From: Acanthococcus lagerstroemiae
Lineage: Eukaryota > Arthropoda > Insecta > Hemiptera > Eriococcidae
Direction of reading: 5' to 3'
NCBI GenBank assembly: GCA_031841125.1
Contig: CM063114.1
Coordinates: forward strand, 7,564,001 to 7,628,000
DNA: 64,000 bases
Shown: one piece after another, positions 46,131 through 57,299 of the stretch
How the letters are laid out: the number at the start of each line of letters is the position of its first letter
How positions within the stretch are numbered: the first letter of the stretch is position 1
Program-made: the position numbers and the translations under genes
The notes under the pieces: generated by a model
Seen by the model: only the letters and a program-made list of their open reading frames with translations
Told to the model about the DNA's origin: nothing
The model's database searches: none

Positions 46131-46845
46131 TTAGTATGAAAATTAACTGCCAACGGTTGTAGGTTATACAGATGGTGTTTTCGGCGCAGTCGCGGTTCCA
46201 CATCGATCATTGGATGAAAAAATTATCATAATCGCGATTCTGCATACTTTTTGCAAGTGTACGCAAGTATATGGGAATACGACTGAAAGACTGACTCCTT
46301 GGAGTGTTCTTGAAAAAATACTACTTGCGAGGTTTGTAGGCAGACGAAGTGTAGTCTTATGCAATGGTAGCGATATAGTAGCGCAGCCAGCCTAGTGTTC
46401 GAGGGGTGGGAGTGTTAGAAGGGATGCTAAAATTAGAAAAACCACTACTTGACAAAATCGCAAACGGAGGTCCAACTCTCCCCCCTGGCTACATCACTGT
46501 AGCGATATTAATTTTTACTTTTTTGTTTGATTCTCCGAGATATTTCCAACGATAGCACGAGCTGTACTTGAGTTACGAAGCTGAGACCAAGGGCGAGGCC
46601 TAATTGGACCTTTCGAAAGCGACTGGGCGAGGGCGAAGTATGTTCCTATATAGAAAGTGCGTAAAGTCGATTTTCTTTTTTAAAAGGTTCTATCTCGCGA
46701 ACCTTAAGTCTTATCAAGCTTCTGACGACAAAGAGCAGTATTATTTTTATGAGATCTGCATATTTGTTAATAATGGTTTTTGTCGTAAAATCAACGATTC
46801 ATAAAATTTTTGACGTTTATGGGGTCACGGGGCACATTAATATTT

Positions 46846-47227
46846 CGATACCTTAGGATACAGACATGCTATGTCCAAAAGGTGTCATTTTTCAGGAGAG
46901 AAGTTTTAAGTTTTGTTATTTGCATAATCTACAATAATTTTTCACCATTTTACCTGATTTTTTTTTATAGTTATGCCTTGACAGCGGACATAGCACATCT
47001 GTGCACTACAATATGGGACATAGCATGAACATAGCATGTCTGTGCATTTCGTTTTCGACTATATGGACATAGCAGATTTTACTTAATGCCAATTAGAGGG
47101 GGTTTAGAGATGAGATAGGACATATCTGGTATTAGCATTCGATTCTGCTCGTTGAGACGAATCCAGTGATACCAAAAACGCATTTTTGAAAATTTTGGAC
47201 ATAGCATGTCTGTATCCTAAGGTATCG
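46846..47227. mobile_element. MITE, 382 bp, 35-bp perfect terminal inverted repeats
   Basis: The first 35 bp from 46846 (starting CGATACCTTAGGATACAG) are the exact complement of the last 35 bp ending at 47227. ATTT flanks both ends (46842-46845 and 47228-47231), a 4-bp target duplication. Subterminal GACATAGCA words repeat internally. Superfamily not assigned. Confidence 0.88.
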
Positions 47228-48423
47228 ATTTGTTCTACGAACTTAAAGCAGCATGGACAGCAATATTCTGCGCTAAGTTCCCTTCTACTATTCAGGTCAT
47301 GCAATGTTCATTCTTCATATATTTGGCTCACCCTGGGGAAGAGGGTTTAGTTATTATACAAACTCAACTGGGTTTCAGTTTACCAAATAAAAGGTCTTTT
47401 GCCTTGGTGGTTACAGTGATGGTCAGTTGTGTCGAAAATCGGTGCTTCAAACCTCAGCTGAGGTTTGCCTTTTTTTTTTTTTACTTTTTTTTTTTTTTTA
47501 CTTTTTAAAGATTTATTTATATATTATATTAGCACTGTTTTATCTTTGCAGGTGGTCCAGTTCCTCTCTGGCTCGGCTTCACCACACAACTGCCACAATA
47601 TATGGTTCTGCTCATTAGGAGGATATGGAGTGGAAGGGTGAATGGGAAATTTCGTTGAGTGCCTATAGCGACTTAACTTCTAAATCTGTAGCTGGTTACA
47701 AAGAGCGTAAATAAAAAGGGGAGTCCATAAGACCTTAAAGAAGAAGTGAAGTGACCATTCGCTTATCAGTCGCATTAGTAGCTGATGCCGGCAGTGCGGG
47801 AAAGGTAGAGGGAGAAAAACTGCAAGTTTTCAGGCAAGAAAAGATCACCGTTGTGGATCACAGGGAATCGTTGGAAGGGCGGAGATGGAAGATGGGAAAA
47901 CAGAGGAGAGAACAGCTAATGCCTGCGGAGCTTCGTTCTGTTAAATTTTGACATGTATTCTCGCGTTTCCACGCCACAGAGGGAGGCCACAATATTTTTT
48001 CCCATGGTCCCCTAACTTTTTTCTCAACTGGAACTTTTTGGAATTGCTTTACATTGAACTTCTTCACACTATGTTAAAATTTGGTGGCGGTAACTGTCTC
48101 CCTTCAAAAATTATTAGGGAATTGAAAATCTGAAATTTCCAAAAGGAGCTCAAAATGCTTTCTATGTGTCTAATTGCGTATTAGTAGAAAACTGGAATGG
48201 GAAAATATGGGGGTATAGATAAATAGTGAAAAACTGAGCCATTCTGGACTTTAAAAAACATATATAAAGGTACAATAAAGATTGAAACAACGACGAAAAT
48301 ATTGAGAAGATGCAGGGTTGCCAGATGAGCGATGCTGAATCGGACTACTCTCAATTTTTTTTAGGACAAAAAAGGACCAAAATAATGTTTTTCATACGAG
48401 CTTTCAAACTCTCCTGATGTACG

Positions 48424-48628
48424 CGATGGCTTAAAGGGGAAAGGTAGTATGTCGCATTGCAGTTTTCCGACTTTGGCAGCCCTGCCTGGACAAGGTCCAG
48501 ACTTGACTTCCCCATAAACAACTAGCTGAAAGCTGCACAATTGGAAAAACGCAGTGTTACCAACGTTATAGTTGATTTTCTGAGAGCAAATGAAATGTGA
48601 CATTCTACCTTTTCCCTTTAAGCCATCG
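48424..48628. mobile_element. Small inverted-repeat element, 205 bp
   Basis: CGATGGCTTAAAGGGGAAAG at the left end is mirrored by CTTTTCCCTTTAAGCCATCG at the right; the similarity continues for about 37 bp with a few mismatches. No clear target duplication. Confidence 0.75.
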
Positions 48629-48661
48629 TGAATGGGCACCCACCAGTAATTGGACGTTGAG

Positions 48662-48870
48662 TGACATTTGTTGACAAAATGAGTTATTAGTATCGTTGGA
48701 AAGAGCGTAAAAAGTAGAATCTTTCAAAATTGGGTCCCCGATACGAAAATGTGTATCCACATTGAAAAAAGCTTATCAGTAAACGCTGGCTATGTCCGTA
48801 CACCGGCATTATTCATTGGCTTTTAAATGTTTTACATTTTCTCAAAAAACAGATTTTGTCGCTTAAGTCC
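48662..48870 (+). repeat. ~205-bp dispersed repeat, copy 2
   Basis: Direct copy of 44628-44832; see that entry. It begins about 30 bp beyond the element at 48424-48628. Confidence 0.85.
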
Positions 48871-49451
48871 TTTTTGCCTAACATTGTCCAAGTGAAAAAT
48901 GAAAAACTGAGATCCCAATTTGATTGAATTTATAATATAAATTCAAAATCGAGTAAGACAAAAAATAACAAAGAAATAATTTCGTCTCAATCGAAGATAT
49001 AAGTAGGCTACCAGTAAATAAGCATTGCGAAATTGACATTCTACTTTGGTTGAACTTCGACTCTGAAATTCTAAATCTAGTAAGGAACCTAATATGGTAC
49101 AAAGAATGTCATAAAATTGTATGGTACTGAAATTTCAGAGTCAGCAATCTATTTATAATTTATAGGCAGTCCCTCAAAGATTGCGCAAGTCGTGAGTTTC
49201 GTTTCGTTCATTTTAGCATTCGTTCCCGATGTTTTTATACTTTCATATAAATAAACTGAACTTTTCGTATAAAAGGTACATAGATGTCGATTTTGTTTTT
49301 ACTTTTTCACATGGGTTCTGAGATTTCAAAATGATGAATTTCAATGCGGTTACCCATTTTTGATGGTGCCTTATCCATTTCATTTCAGCTCCTCATTGTT
49401 CTCAAAATTTACATTTTCACTTTGGAAAATTCTAAACCTCATTTCCGTAAA

Positions 49452-49537
49452 ATGAGCTTTTTGAGTACCCAACGTTTGAATTCCTCTTCTCCGTCGAGTT
49501 TTTCACTTAGCAGACTCGACAAGGGCTTGTTGGAAAG
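49452..49537 (+). CDS. Candidate first coding exon, Ser-rich, 28 codons
   Basis: ATG at 49452 opens MSFLSTQRLNSSSPSS, FSLSRLDKGLLE and meets a good donor (GAAAG/GTAATT) in phase 2. No next exon with matching phase was identified on the plus strand, so this is a splice-site and composition call only. Confidence 0.25.
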
Positions 49538-50579
49538 GTAATTTTCTCTAGTTTATGATACTGTGCTTAACTCTATACTGACAACTATGTCCCTTTTCTG
49601 GTGGACGTCCACATATAAAGTCTTACGCCCTGTACCGGACGCTCAAGTTTTCCAAAATTGTGGCATTTCAAAAAGAAAATTAAGAGTTCAAGCTTTGATG
49701 ATAAAATTGCATGACATGTGGGTATTAGTACTGAATGCAGTGCCTGTCTTTTCTTTCGGGGATAACTGAAAATTAGCTCACTGTGACACCTGAAGGGTTG
49801 AGTGAGGGGGGATCCCGGAAATAAAGTTCAAGGGTCGACAGGGAGGAACCCAAAAAATAGATTCAGTGACACAAGAAACTTAATGTGTATTTAAGGAATA
49901 TGGGAATTGCGATGGTTCAAAAACCTCCATAGTCCAGGAAAAAAAGACAAAAAAGGGCCGGAAATAGACATAAATGATATCAAAGATCTTTTTTGTTATG
50001 TCTTTGGAATGACTCCCTAATTAACATACTAAAAGTCCACAGCGATCCCGGTGGAGCTACACCCCCCAGAGGGCTTCAAAGACCCCGAAATTCACTTTTT
50101 CGGAAATATCTTGCGAAAAATACGATTTATGGAAAAAGTTTTCAAACAAAAGTTATTCCTTGTTAAAATGCACATTAAAAAAGCCTCTTGTAAAATTTTC
50201 GTAGAGTTGAAAACAACGCCGTCAGCACGCGCTGAAGTCCGCACATTTTGTGCATGCTCATGCCATATACTGTAGGTACTAGCTGGCCCACTTCGCAGCT
50301 CATCTAGACCGTGGGCTAAAGTGAGTTGGCTAACGCGAGTAAGATGGGGGAGGGGGTGATAAAATTAATGAAAAAACTATTTGATGAAGTTGCAAGGGAG
50401 TGCGTTCATTCGGAGTGTCCTGATTCATTTGCAGTTTATCGCTTCATATGTTTGTGGTGTTCTGACAAAGATGTTAGGGTTCTTCAAAATTCAATTGGAT
50501 AATTAGAATATAAATTCTGAATATGGTTTCCAAAAACTGAAATCTTTGGGATAGTAATTAATATCAGCCTTTTATTTAT

Positions 50580-51440
50580 GTAGTTCTACAGTTTCATAAA
50601 TACATATAATAGAAGATATACACTTCATACACCAAACTACTCAGACCCTTTGGGTATAGACCTCCCCAGCCTTTTTCCATATTTTTCAGTCTTTGGCTAC
50701 TATTTCCCACATTATTCCCGTAATTGTTGTTATTATACATATTAACATGCCATTTTATTCCTTGGCAGTCCTTGTTTTCTTGTCGTAAGATTCCTACTCA
50801 CTGAAAATTTTGTTCTATCGTGCTCTTCTTGATGTGCAATATGTCCCGCGTTATCCCATTTTAATTTCTTGATTTTCAACCTACCTCTTTCATACCAGTC
50901 TCCTCTCTTATTCTTTCGTTTTTCACTCTGTTTTTCATCCTTCACCTCAGTATACTTTGTTCCATCCTTCTCACTGAGGAACGTAGCGAAGAGTTTTCCC
51001 TGGGGGGGGGGGAGGGATACTTGAATTCCCCAATTGACTCAACTCAAAATTTCCAAGTATCAGATTTTTCTTTGTATTACTGAAGAAGGAAAAAAAAAAC
51101 AAAAAAAAACGAATTCGCTTTTCACTTGTTGAATTTTCCCAACTTTTGATCCAACTACTGAAATTTCCCAACTCCGGCGGAGGCTTGCGGGAGCTGCCCT
51201 CCTGTGCCCCCTAGTTTTATCCCTGTTCTCACAGTGGTAGTTAACTTGTTTATTTGCTTCTTCGTTAGGGCCCAAGTTTGGGCTCCATAGGTGAGGACTG
51301 GTACAGTGCATCTTTTCAATATTTTCGTATTTGCTTCAAACTTCATTTTACATTTATACTTGTTTTTTAAAATCCAGAAGCTTGTCCATGCTTTATTTAT
51401 TCTTTCAGTTATCTCTCCATTTGTTCTGTCTTCAAACAAG
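50580..51440 (-). pseudogene. RTE-like LINE 3' fragment
   Basis: Minus-strand frames read ERINKAWTSFWILKNKYKCK, VPVLTYGAQTWALTKKQINK (51439-51240) and, after an inserted G- and A-rich segment (about 50985-51200), LKIKKLKWDNAGHIAHQEE (50890-50810). This is the C-terminal half of an RTE LINE with a separate insertion in it. Confidence 0.75.
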
Positions 51441-51696
51441 TGTATCTCTGTCCCAAATAGTCGAATTTAGAGATTTTTTCTATTTCAGTTCCTTATATTG
51501 TGATTTCCTGACAAACTCAAATCGGCCGTCAAAATTGAGGTAGAGTAATTTTTTGAGAAATATTATCAACATACACACCAATTTTCGAGCCAATCGTGGC
51601 AATGAAGTATCGCCGCCAAATTTAGTCGACGAATTTAAAATCAGCCGGAGGTTATCTCTCTATTTGTTCTGTCTTCAAACAATAATTATATCTGTC

Positions 51697-51698
51697 CC

Positions 51699-51755
<57 letters not shown>

Positions 51756-51795
51756 TATCATTATCATCACCATTATTATTATTATTATTATTATT
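51697..51795. repeat. (ATT)n microsatellite
   Basis: About 100 bp of TTA/ATT trinucleotide repeats with a short interruption (ACTATTATCATTATCATCACC) in the middle. Confidence 0.95.
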
Positions 51796-52846
51796 TTGAC
51801 CTGTCAACGCAGATGTTTGCGCGTTAGTTTAGTACACAGAGTGAGCATGAACAAACTGTGTGAACTTCAGCGCGCCCTGACGGCGTTGTTTTCAACTCCA
51901 CGGAAATTTTACAAGAAACCTTTTTTATGTAAATTTTAACGAGAAACAACTTTTGTTCGAAACATTTTGTCCTAAGATATTGTCTACGCGAGATATTTCT
52001 GAAAAACTAAATTTTGGAGTCTTTGAAGCCCCCTGGGGGCTTAGCTCCGCCGGGATCGCTGTGGACTTTTAGTATGTTAATTAGGAAGTCATTCCGAAGA
52101 CATTCCAAAAAAAAATCTTCGATATCATTTATGTCCATTTCAAAGCCTAATTTTCCTGGATTATCCAGTTGCTCCAGGACGGTTGAGGGGAGAGGAAAAG
52201 GACCAGAGAAATGAACTCAGTGACATACAAACCCCTACTATGAACCTACAGAACTTGAAATTTGGATAGTTAAAAATTATCTCTCGTAGCACCGAATGAA
52301 TTGAGGAAAGGACGGAGGGATCCCAGAAACAGATTTCAAGAGTTGCGCACTCCAGAGATGGATTTGCGAGTTTTTCGGAAATTGTAAAAAGAGACAGGTG
52401 TTTAGTTCAGACCACAGCGAGGGCATTCGAAATTACAGAAAAGATATCGCGTAAAAAGCGTGTGTATTGATCGATAGTAAAAATAGATCTTCGTCAGCGC
52501 TGAGCACAAACTGTAACTAAACTAAACGGATGTCCTGAGCCACAAAATACAAACGGAAACTAAACTGATGTCCTACTGGGCCGATCGAAATAGAAAATAG
52601 GAGAATGAGTCGAGAGAATAAATAGAAGAACGTGGTATTGAAAATTTCACGTACCAGATGTAAAGGAATGCAGAAGACAAAAGACATTTGTGAGCTGTTT
52701 GCACGCAGAAAGTGGCCAGGCAGGGCAATTTATACAAAAATGTACCCGATTTAACACTCTCGAAACCTTCACTCTAACATGAGGAGGTTTCAGTTGTGCG
52801 AGAATCTAATCAGCATTAATTCTATGTGAACTTTGTCTCCTATGCG

Positions 52847-53008
52847 CAGGCGCGAATCCAGACGACCATTTTGAGGAGGGAAATAGCAGAAGGAAAACAG
52901 CGCGGGAATTTTTTTGCTGCCCCCTCCCCAGCAGATTTTCCCCTTCGTCTCAGATTTCCTCCCTTACAGATATTTTCTTTCCTTGGTCCACCCCCGTGGA
53001 TCCGCGGC
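52847..53008. mobile_element. Second copy of the CAGGCGCGGATC MITE
   Basis: Begins CAGGCGCGAATCCAGACGAC and ends GTGGATCCGCG, matching 21803-21981 end to end, with the shared TGCTGCCCCCTCCCCAGCAG core. The right end is eroded and no target duplication is seen. Confidence 0.75.
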
Positions 53009-53671
53009 ACGGTCAACCTTAACCGATTGCGCTCAAACTTCCCAAAATAATTTTTGTAAATATGTATGTGAAACCATCGGAAGGGGGGAGGGGTGCCCCA
53101 TTGAAAAAAATCAAAAAAATCGAAAATAAGGATCACCCTAATGCATAACTGATCGTAAATGTACATTTTACGGTTCATCAGACACCAGTGTCGTAATCAG
53201 CAAAATCCCATATGCCATTCATTGTGAATAAAATACCGGATAGTATAGGATGTCGGTGGATCATTAGTAGGAAACCACGTCGGTAGCATCGAACACTCGT
53301 ATACACTTGTCGACTCATCTGCATAGAGTAGTGTTAGTCTGTCAGTCCGACTGTTATGTAACATCTAAGTTTATTCAAAAACAGGTACGTCGGTTGGCAT
53401 TTACATTTTAGTACATGTTAGCTGGCTCCATCGGTGAACGATGATGCTCCGAAATAAGGTACCCGCTTTACTCGCACATGTAAATGATTTCGCCGAATCC
53501 GCGCCAACTGGCTTTGACATGTATGTGCAAACTGCACGCCGTTCTCATCATTCATATTTTCGGCTCAGAGGTTGCATCAACGAACCATCAACATTTCTCA
53601 TCTCATCGGACAAATGGGCCCAAATTTACGACCATATTCGGAGCTAAATAAAATATTTTTCGCTTCGACAG

Positions 53672-53842
53672 GCATCACGACGTGTTCGTCAACCCGCAGG
53701 ATCAAGTAAAACGACTGGTCAAATCGATCTATCGAAAGCATATACGCACGAACTGAGAGCCAGCCGAACATGGGATGACTCGTACTCGTATTACCCGAGT
53801 ACAACTGGTGGAAATATTTTATCATTGATCGAAGCACGGTGA
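53672..53842 (+). CDS. Candidate terminal exon B, 56 aa
   Basis: A good acceptor (TTTTTCGCTTCGACAG) opens a phase-0 frame: ASRRVRQPAGSSKTTGQIDL, SKAYTHELRASRTWDDSYSY and the C-terminal NILSLIEAR before TGA. Composition is clearly protein-like. It resembles the frame at 26182-26361, raising the possibility of mutually exclusive last exons or paralogous genes. An upstream frame (53441-53647) is open but too close and ends in a stop. A donor with GTACGT at 53393 could close a 5' non-coding exon. Family not recognised. Confidence 0.45.
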   Translation, partial: ASRRVRQPAGSSKTTGQIDLSKAYTHELRASRTWDDSYSYYPSTTGGNILSLIEAR

Positions 53843-54574
53843 ATTTCGATAAACCCGGGAAAACATATAAGTAAATAAAAACGTAATGAGTTCATCGTGG
53901 TTCATAACGGATGCCATAATATAAAATGCCCGGAGATACGACATTGCAGAAGATGTTAAACTCGAGTACGCAAGTTTATACCAAATTAACTGGCAGACGA
54001 GTACGTGAAGTCATCTCACTCTTATGCAATGATTTAGTGGTGGGTGTGGTTCGAGCACGCATGCGGTTATCTTGTTTGAAGTCTGTGAGAAATGAATCCT
54101 AATATTGTCTGACAAGAAAACTCATATCATACTAAATTTCTGTAAGTATATGGGATAAGCCACCAATTATGGATCAGTGACGTGGCCAGGGGCTAAACCC
54201 CCTTTTGCGACTTCGTCAAATAGTGATTTTTCTAATTTTAGCGTTCTCTCTAACAACACCCCACTTTGGTTGAGATCAGACCCCCACTTGAATACTATGC
54301 TGGCTACACCACTGTTATGGATCACATTTTTCAGTTTCATTTTGTACTTACAGAGAGAAATCGTAATAGTTGTTTAGCTTATGATCAAGTTTATGCCTTC
54401 GACTCAAACATACTCCGAGGGTTTTTCAAATTTTGAGTGGAAGCTCGACAGGCAGCATTTCTATAACCCAGTTTTATCCGTTATTGGTATAGAGGTTACC
54501 GAAATCGGATCAGTCAAGAAAACACACTAGAACTAGAATTTTGTTTCCATAATAATATACTGTCAAAAGCCGTC
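53843..54574. other. Non-coding stretch around a MITE
   Basis: Probable 3' flank of the exon at 53672 followed by the element at 54175-54314; nothing else recognised. Confidence 0.4.
54175..54314. mobile_element. hAT-like MITE, 140 bp, perfect 8-bp target duplication
   Basis: TTATGGAT at 54167-54174 repeats at 54315-54322. Ends CAGTGACGTGGCCAG and GCTGGCTACACCACTG are an imperfect inverted repeat. Same family as 4216-4364. Confidence 0.92.
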
Positions 54575-55270
54575 GCTACCCCAAAATTTTTTTTAAATTT
54601 GAAAATTTGCCGATTTTTCAACCAAAATATTTTTTAATTGAAGAAAAATAAGCAAACAAACGTTCTTAGAAAATGAAAAATTCAAATGAACAGTTTTAAA
54701 ATTTTCCGACTGCCAAATTATTGGTGGTGTTTCACCCCCTTAGTTTCGTCCCTGCAAATGCAGATTGGAACCTTATCCCCAAGCACTCACATTTGCGCAC
54801 ATACCCTAGTCTGGGAGGGTAAGCCGAAAGGATGTTCGGAATGCTTGAGAGGAACGCACAACTTCCTTTGTACATTAAGGTGGTCGTTATTTACTCTAGG
54901 TGATCTTTTTTTTTCTGAAATTCCTCTGATTCGTCTCCTACATTCATTCCAATAAAATCAAATAAAATAAAAAACATACAAAGTTTCAGGTCAATTGGAT
55001 AAGGGGAATCCGTGCCACAAGCTCCCTTTCAAACTTATGGAAAAAACATACGGAGTTTTGACTTTTGTTCCAGACTAAATTCCCCCCCCCCCATATTCAC
55101 TAGGACCAAAACCCGTAAATTATAAACAATAGAACGTTTGCTATCCGATTTCAGCTTGTGATATGGAAAAATAAGTCTTTTGCTTTCAACTTTTAAATTT
55201 TAATAAAATGTTCAACTTTCCCAAATTTTAGGCTGTAGGTCAAACAGAGAATTTAGTAAAAACAGAATAA
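54570..55270. mobile_element. Dispersed repeat, copy 2 (unclassified)
   Basis: Collinear with 15411-16330 over most of its length; the middle of copy 1 (about 16030-16150) is shortened here and replaced by a C-run at 55082-55093. Confidence 0.7.
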
Positions 55271-55623
55271 TCATTAAAATTTGAAATTCAACGTTTGCTA
55301 TCGACTTTCAGATTTTCGAAATGTCTTCCACATTTCAGCTTTGTTTCAATCTTTCAGATAACTTTCGATACTCAGCTTGAAACTTTCGGCTTTTGACTGA
55401 CTAGTCTCTGACAGAAGTCCAGAGTACTCCATTTTCAGAAACGAAATTTGACTTTCAGTTTGGGGAGGTGGAGGAGAAAAATTTCCCGGCAAATGTTTTT
55501 TGAAAACTAAAATCCGACGACGAAATTAAAAAATTACAAATTTGCCGAATTTTTACCGAAATATTTTTTTATTGAAAAAGAAATAAACAAACATTCATAA
55601 AAAATGAAAAATTTAAATGAACA

Positions 55624-55797
55624 CTGGTAAAACAGAGGAGATCTATTTAATTATTAAGTATAGAGGCAAATCACTCCAAAAATCAATTACAATTTATTAA
55701 CACGACGTTTCGTCATCATACACTGTCATCATCAGGTAACACAACATGTACAATAAATTGTAATTGATTTTTGGAGTGATTTGCCTCTATACTTGAT
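55624..55797. mobile_element. 174-bp foldback retroelement-like insertion, 14-bp target duplication
   Basis: AATTTAAATGAACA occurs at 55610-55623 and 55798-55811 around the element. Inside are 49-bp inverted arms (about 55651-55699 and 55752-55800) with one mismatch, spaced by ~52 bp. On the minus strand the spacer carries CTGATGA (55735-55729) and GAAAC (55711-55707), the two conserved words of a hammerhead ribozyme core, but the intervening 17 nt do not form a good stem II. It interrupts a third copy of the 15411/54570 repeat (55450-55870). Confidence 0.75.
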
Positions 55798-55969
55798 AAT
55801 TTAAATGAACAGTTTCAAAATATGTCGACTGCCAAATTATTGGGGGAGGGGGGGGGGAGTCCAATCCTCCACCCTCCCATAGTTTCGCCCCTGAAAAGTG
55901 GATTTTCAAAATCACCAATACTGGATTTTCCAAACCAACGATTTGGTGAAGCACGGTAACCAGGGTTTG

Positions 55970-56410
55970 AAAGTCAGCCGATAGCCGATAGCTGTAAGTC
56001 GAAAGTCGATCAATAGCCTGTAAACAAATCCGAGAGTCGATAGCTTCAGCCGGTCGTGTAAAAGCCAAGAGCTGTAAGTGAAAGCCATATTCTCTCGGCT
56101 TTTTATACGGCTTTTGGGCTTTGAGAGATTTTGCTGAATTAATCAACTAAGGACCAAAAACTCACTTATTTTAGGTTCCTTTCTCCTGAACTTATATTCG
56201 TAGACATTTATTGTACCTATATACTGATTGATAAAAAAATTCTGAAAAGTCGATAGCCAATAGCTGATAGCCGAAAGCTATAGACATTTTCCGACTTCAG
56301 CCAAAAGTCGGAAGTCGAAAGCCGAATCAGTGATAGCTGAAAGCCCATAGCTGTAGCCATATTTTTCAAGGTCATAGGCAATAGCCGAAAGCCTAAGCTG
56401 TATAATAGCT
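55970..56410. repeat. Degenerate minisatellite of AGCCGAAAGTCGATAGC words
   Basis: Words such as CGATAGCTGTAAGTCGAAAG, GATAGCCGAAAGCTATAG and AAAGTCGGAAGTCGAAAGCC succeed each other in no fixed register. Each word can pair with neighbours (GGCTTTCGGCTATC). A related tract in the opposite sense occupies 55270-55440. Confidence 0.75.
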
Positions 56411-57299
56411 TCCAAACCCTGACTATAACCCTAGCGTTGCCATGCGCCATTTTGATTCCAGTCGCATCCGTGGATGTCGAATTGACTACGCGGGACGCTC
56501 CGCATACTCGTTTCCGCATTGACGGGCGCGGTAGGAATCGATTGGCGAATGGCTACCCTTGGGTTAAAGAGCTCTAATTTTGGTGGCAAACCACAATTGA
56601 TAGATTTGTGCGATCGGAACGCTACTGAAATATTGACTTCTGAATGGTGTTCGCCGGAGAAGATTTGCCCTGTTTAGTCGTGATGTGATGAATGCATTTA
56701 AATTTGAATAGTCACCGTGAACAATGATTTGTATATTTTCGTTGTTCTTCCTATTTCAAAGGAGATTTATCTATATTTTGTCATGGCATTTTAAAAACCT
56801 TTAAATTTTAATACATAGATAACTTGAATAATAAATTGGTGCATTTACGTTTTGGTTTTATACTCCAATTTTAAAAGTTGAAAAGTAGGTAGTGACAACT
56901 AATGAGGCGTAATAAATATAAAAATAAAAGTACTAAAAGAAAGGAGAAAATCATCGAAATAGAATCATCATCGAAATACGATCAATAATTTTCGAAAAGA
57001 AAGTACCAAAATCAGAATTTCTTTTCAACAGGCGGTGCTCATTTACAACGAACATGTGTCTATTAAATAGAAAATTTTTGGAACAAACCTAAGAGTTAGA
57101 ATCGAACTTTGAAAACACTGAAAATGGTCACTTTCATTTCATGAAGAGGTTACGTAGAACAAAAAAATCTTTAAAAACTTATTCTAGGATGTATAATATT
57201 AATAACTCCCATGATCATTTCCATCAAATGCGTGGACATCTCCGTTCTAAAGGGGGAGGGAAGGGGAGGCGAGTCTAAAAATGTTTTCCTCTCTGATCT
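56411..57299. other. Non-coding stretch
   Basis: No gene seen; one GC-richer patch at 56430-56560 without a convincing exon. Confidence 0.4.

Larger units (their letters stand above)
49932..52165. mobile_element. Inverted-repeat pair (~330-bp arms) enclosing LINE debris
   Basis: The segment 49932-50270 matches the complement of 51835-52165: both carry ATACTAAAAGTCCACAGCGA, GGGCTTCAAAGAC and TTGAAAACAACGCCGTCAG. The outer ends are not sharp and no target duplication was found. The order of features (ACTAAAAGTCC, CCCCAGAGGGC, a TATCTNGCG phrase) parallels the arms of the 3-kb element at 27287, so both may belong to one superfamily. Interior: RTE LINE fragment and unassigned sequence. Confidence 0.65.

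Noticed and set aside
53441..53647. 68-codon plus-strand frame just upstream of exon B as a joined exon
   Set aside because: It ends in a stop only 24 bp before the exon B acceptor, no suitable donor lies at its end, and an internal donor at 53523 does not keep the long exon B frame.
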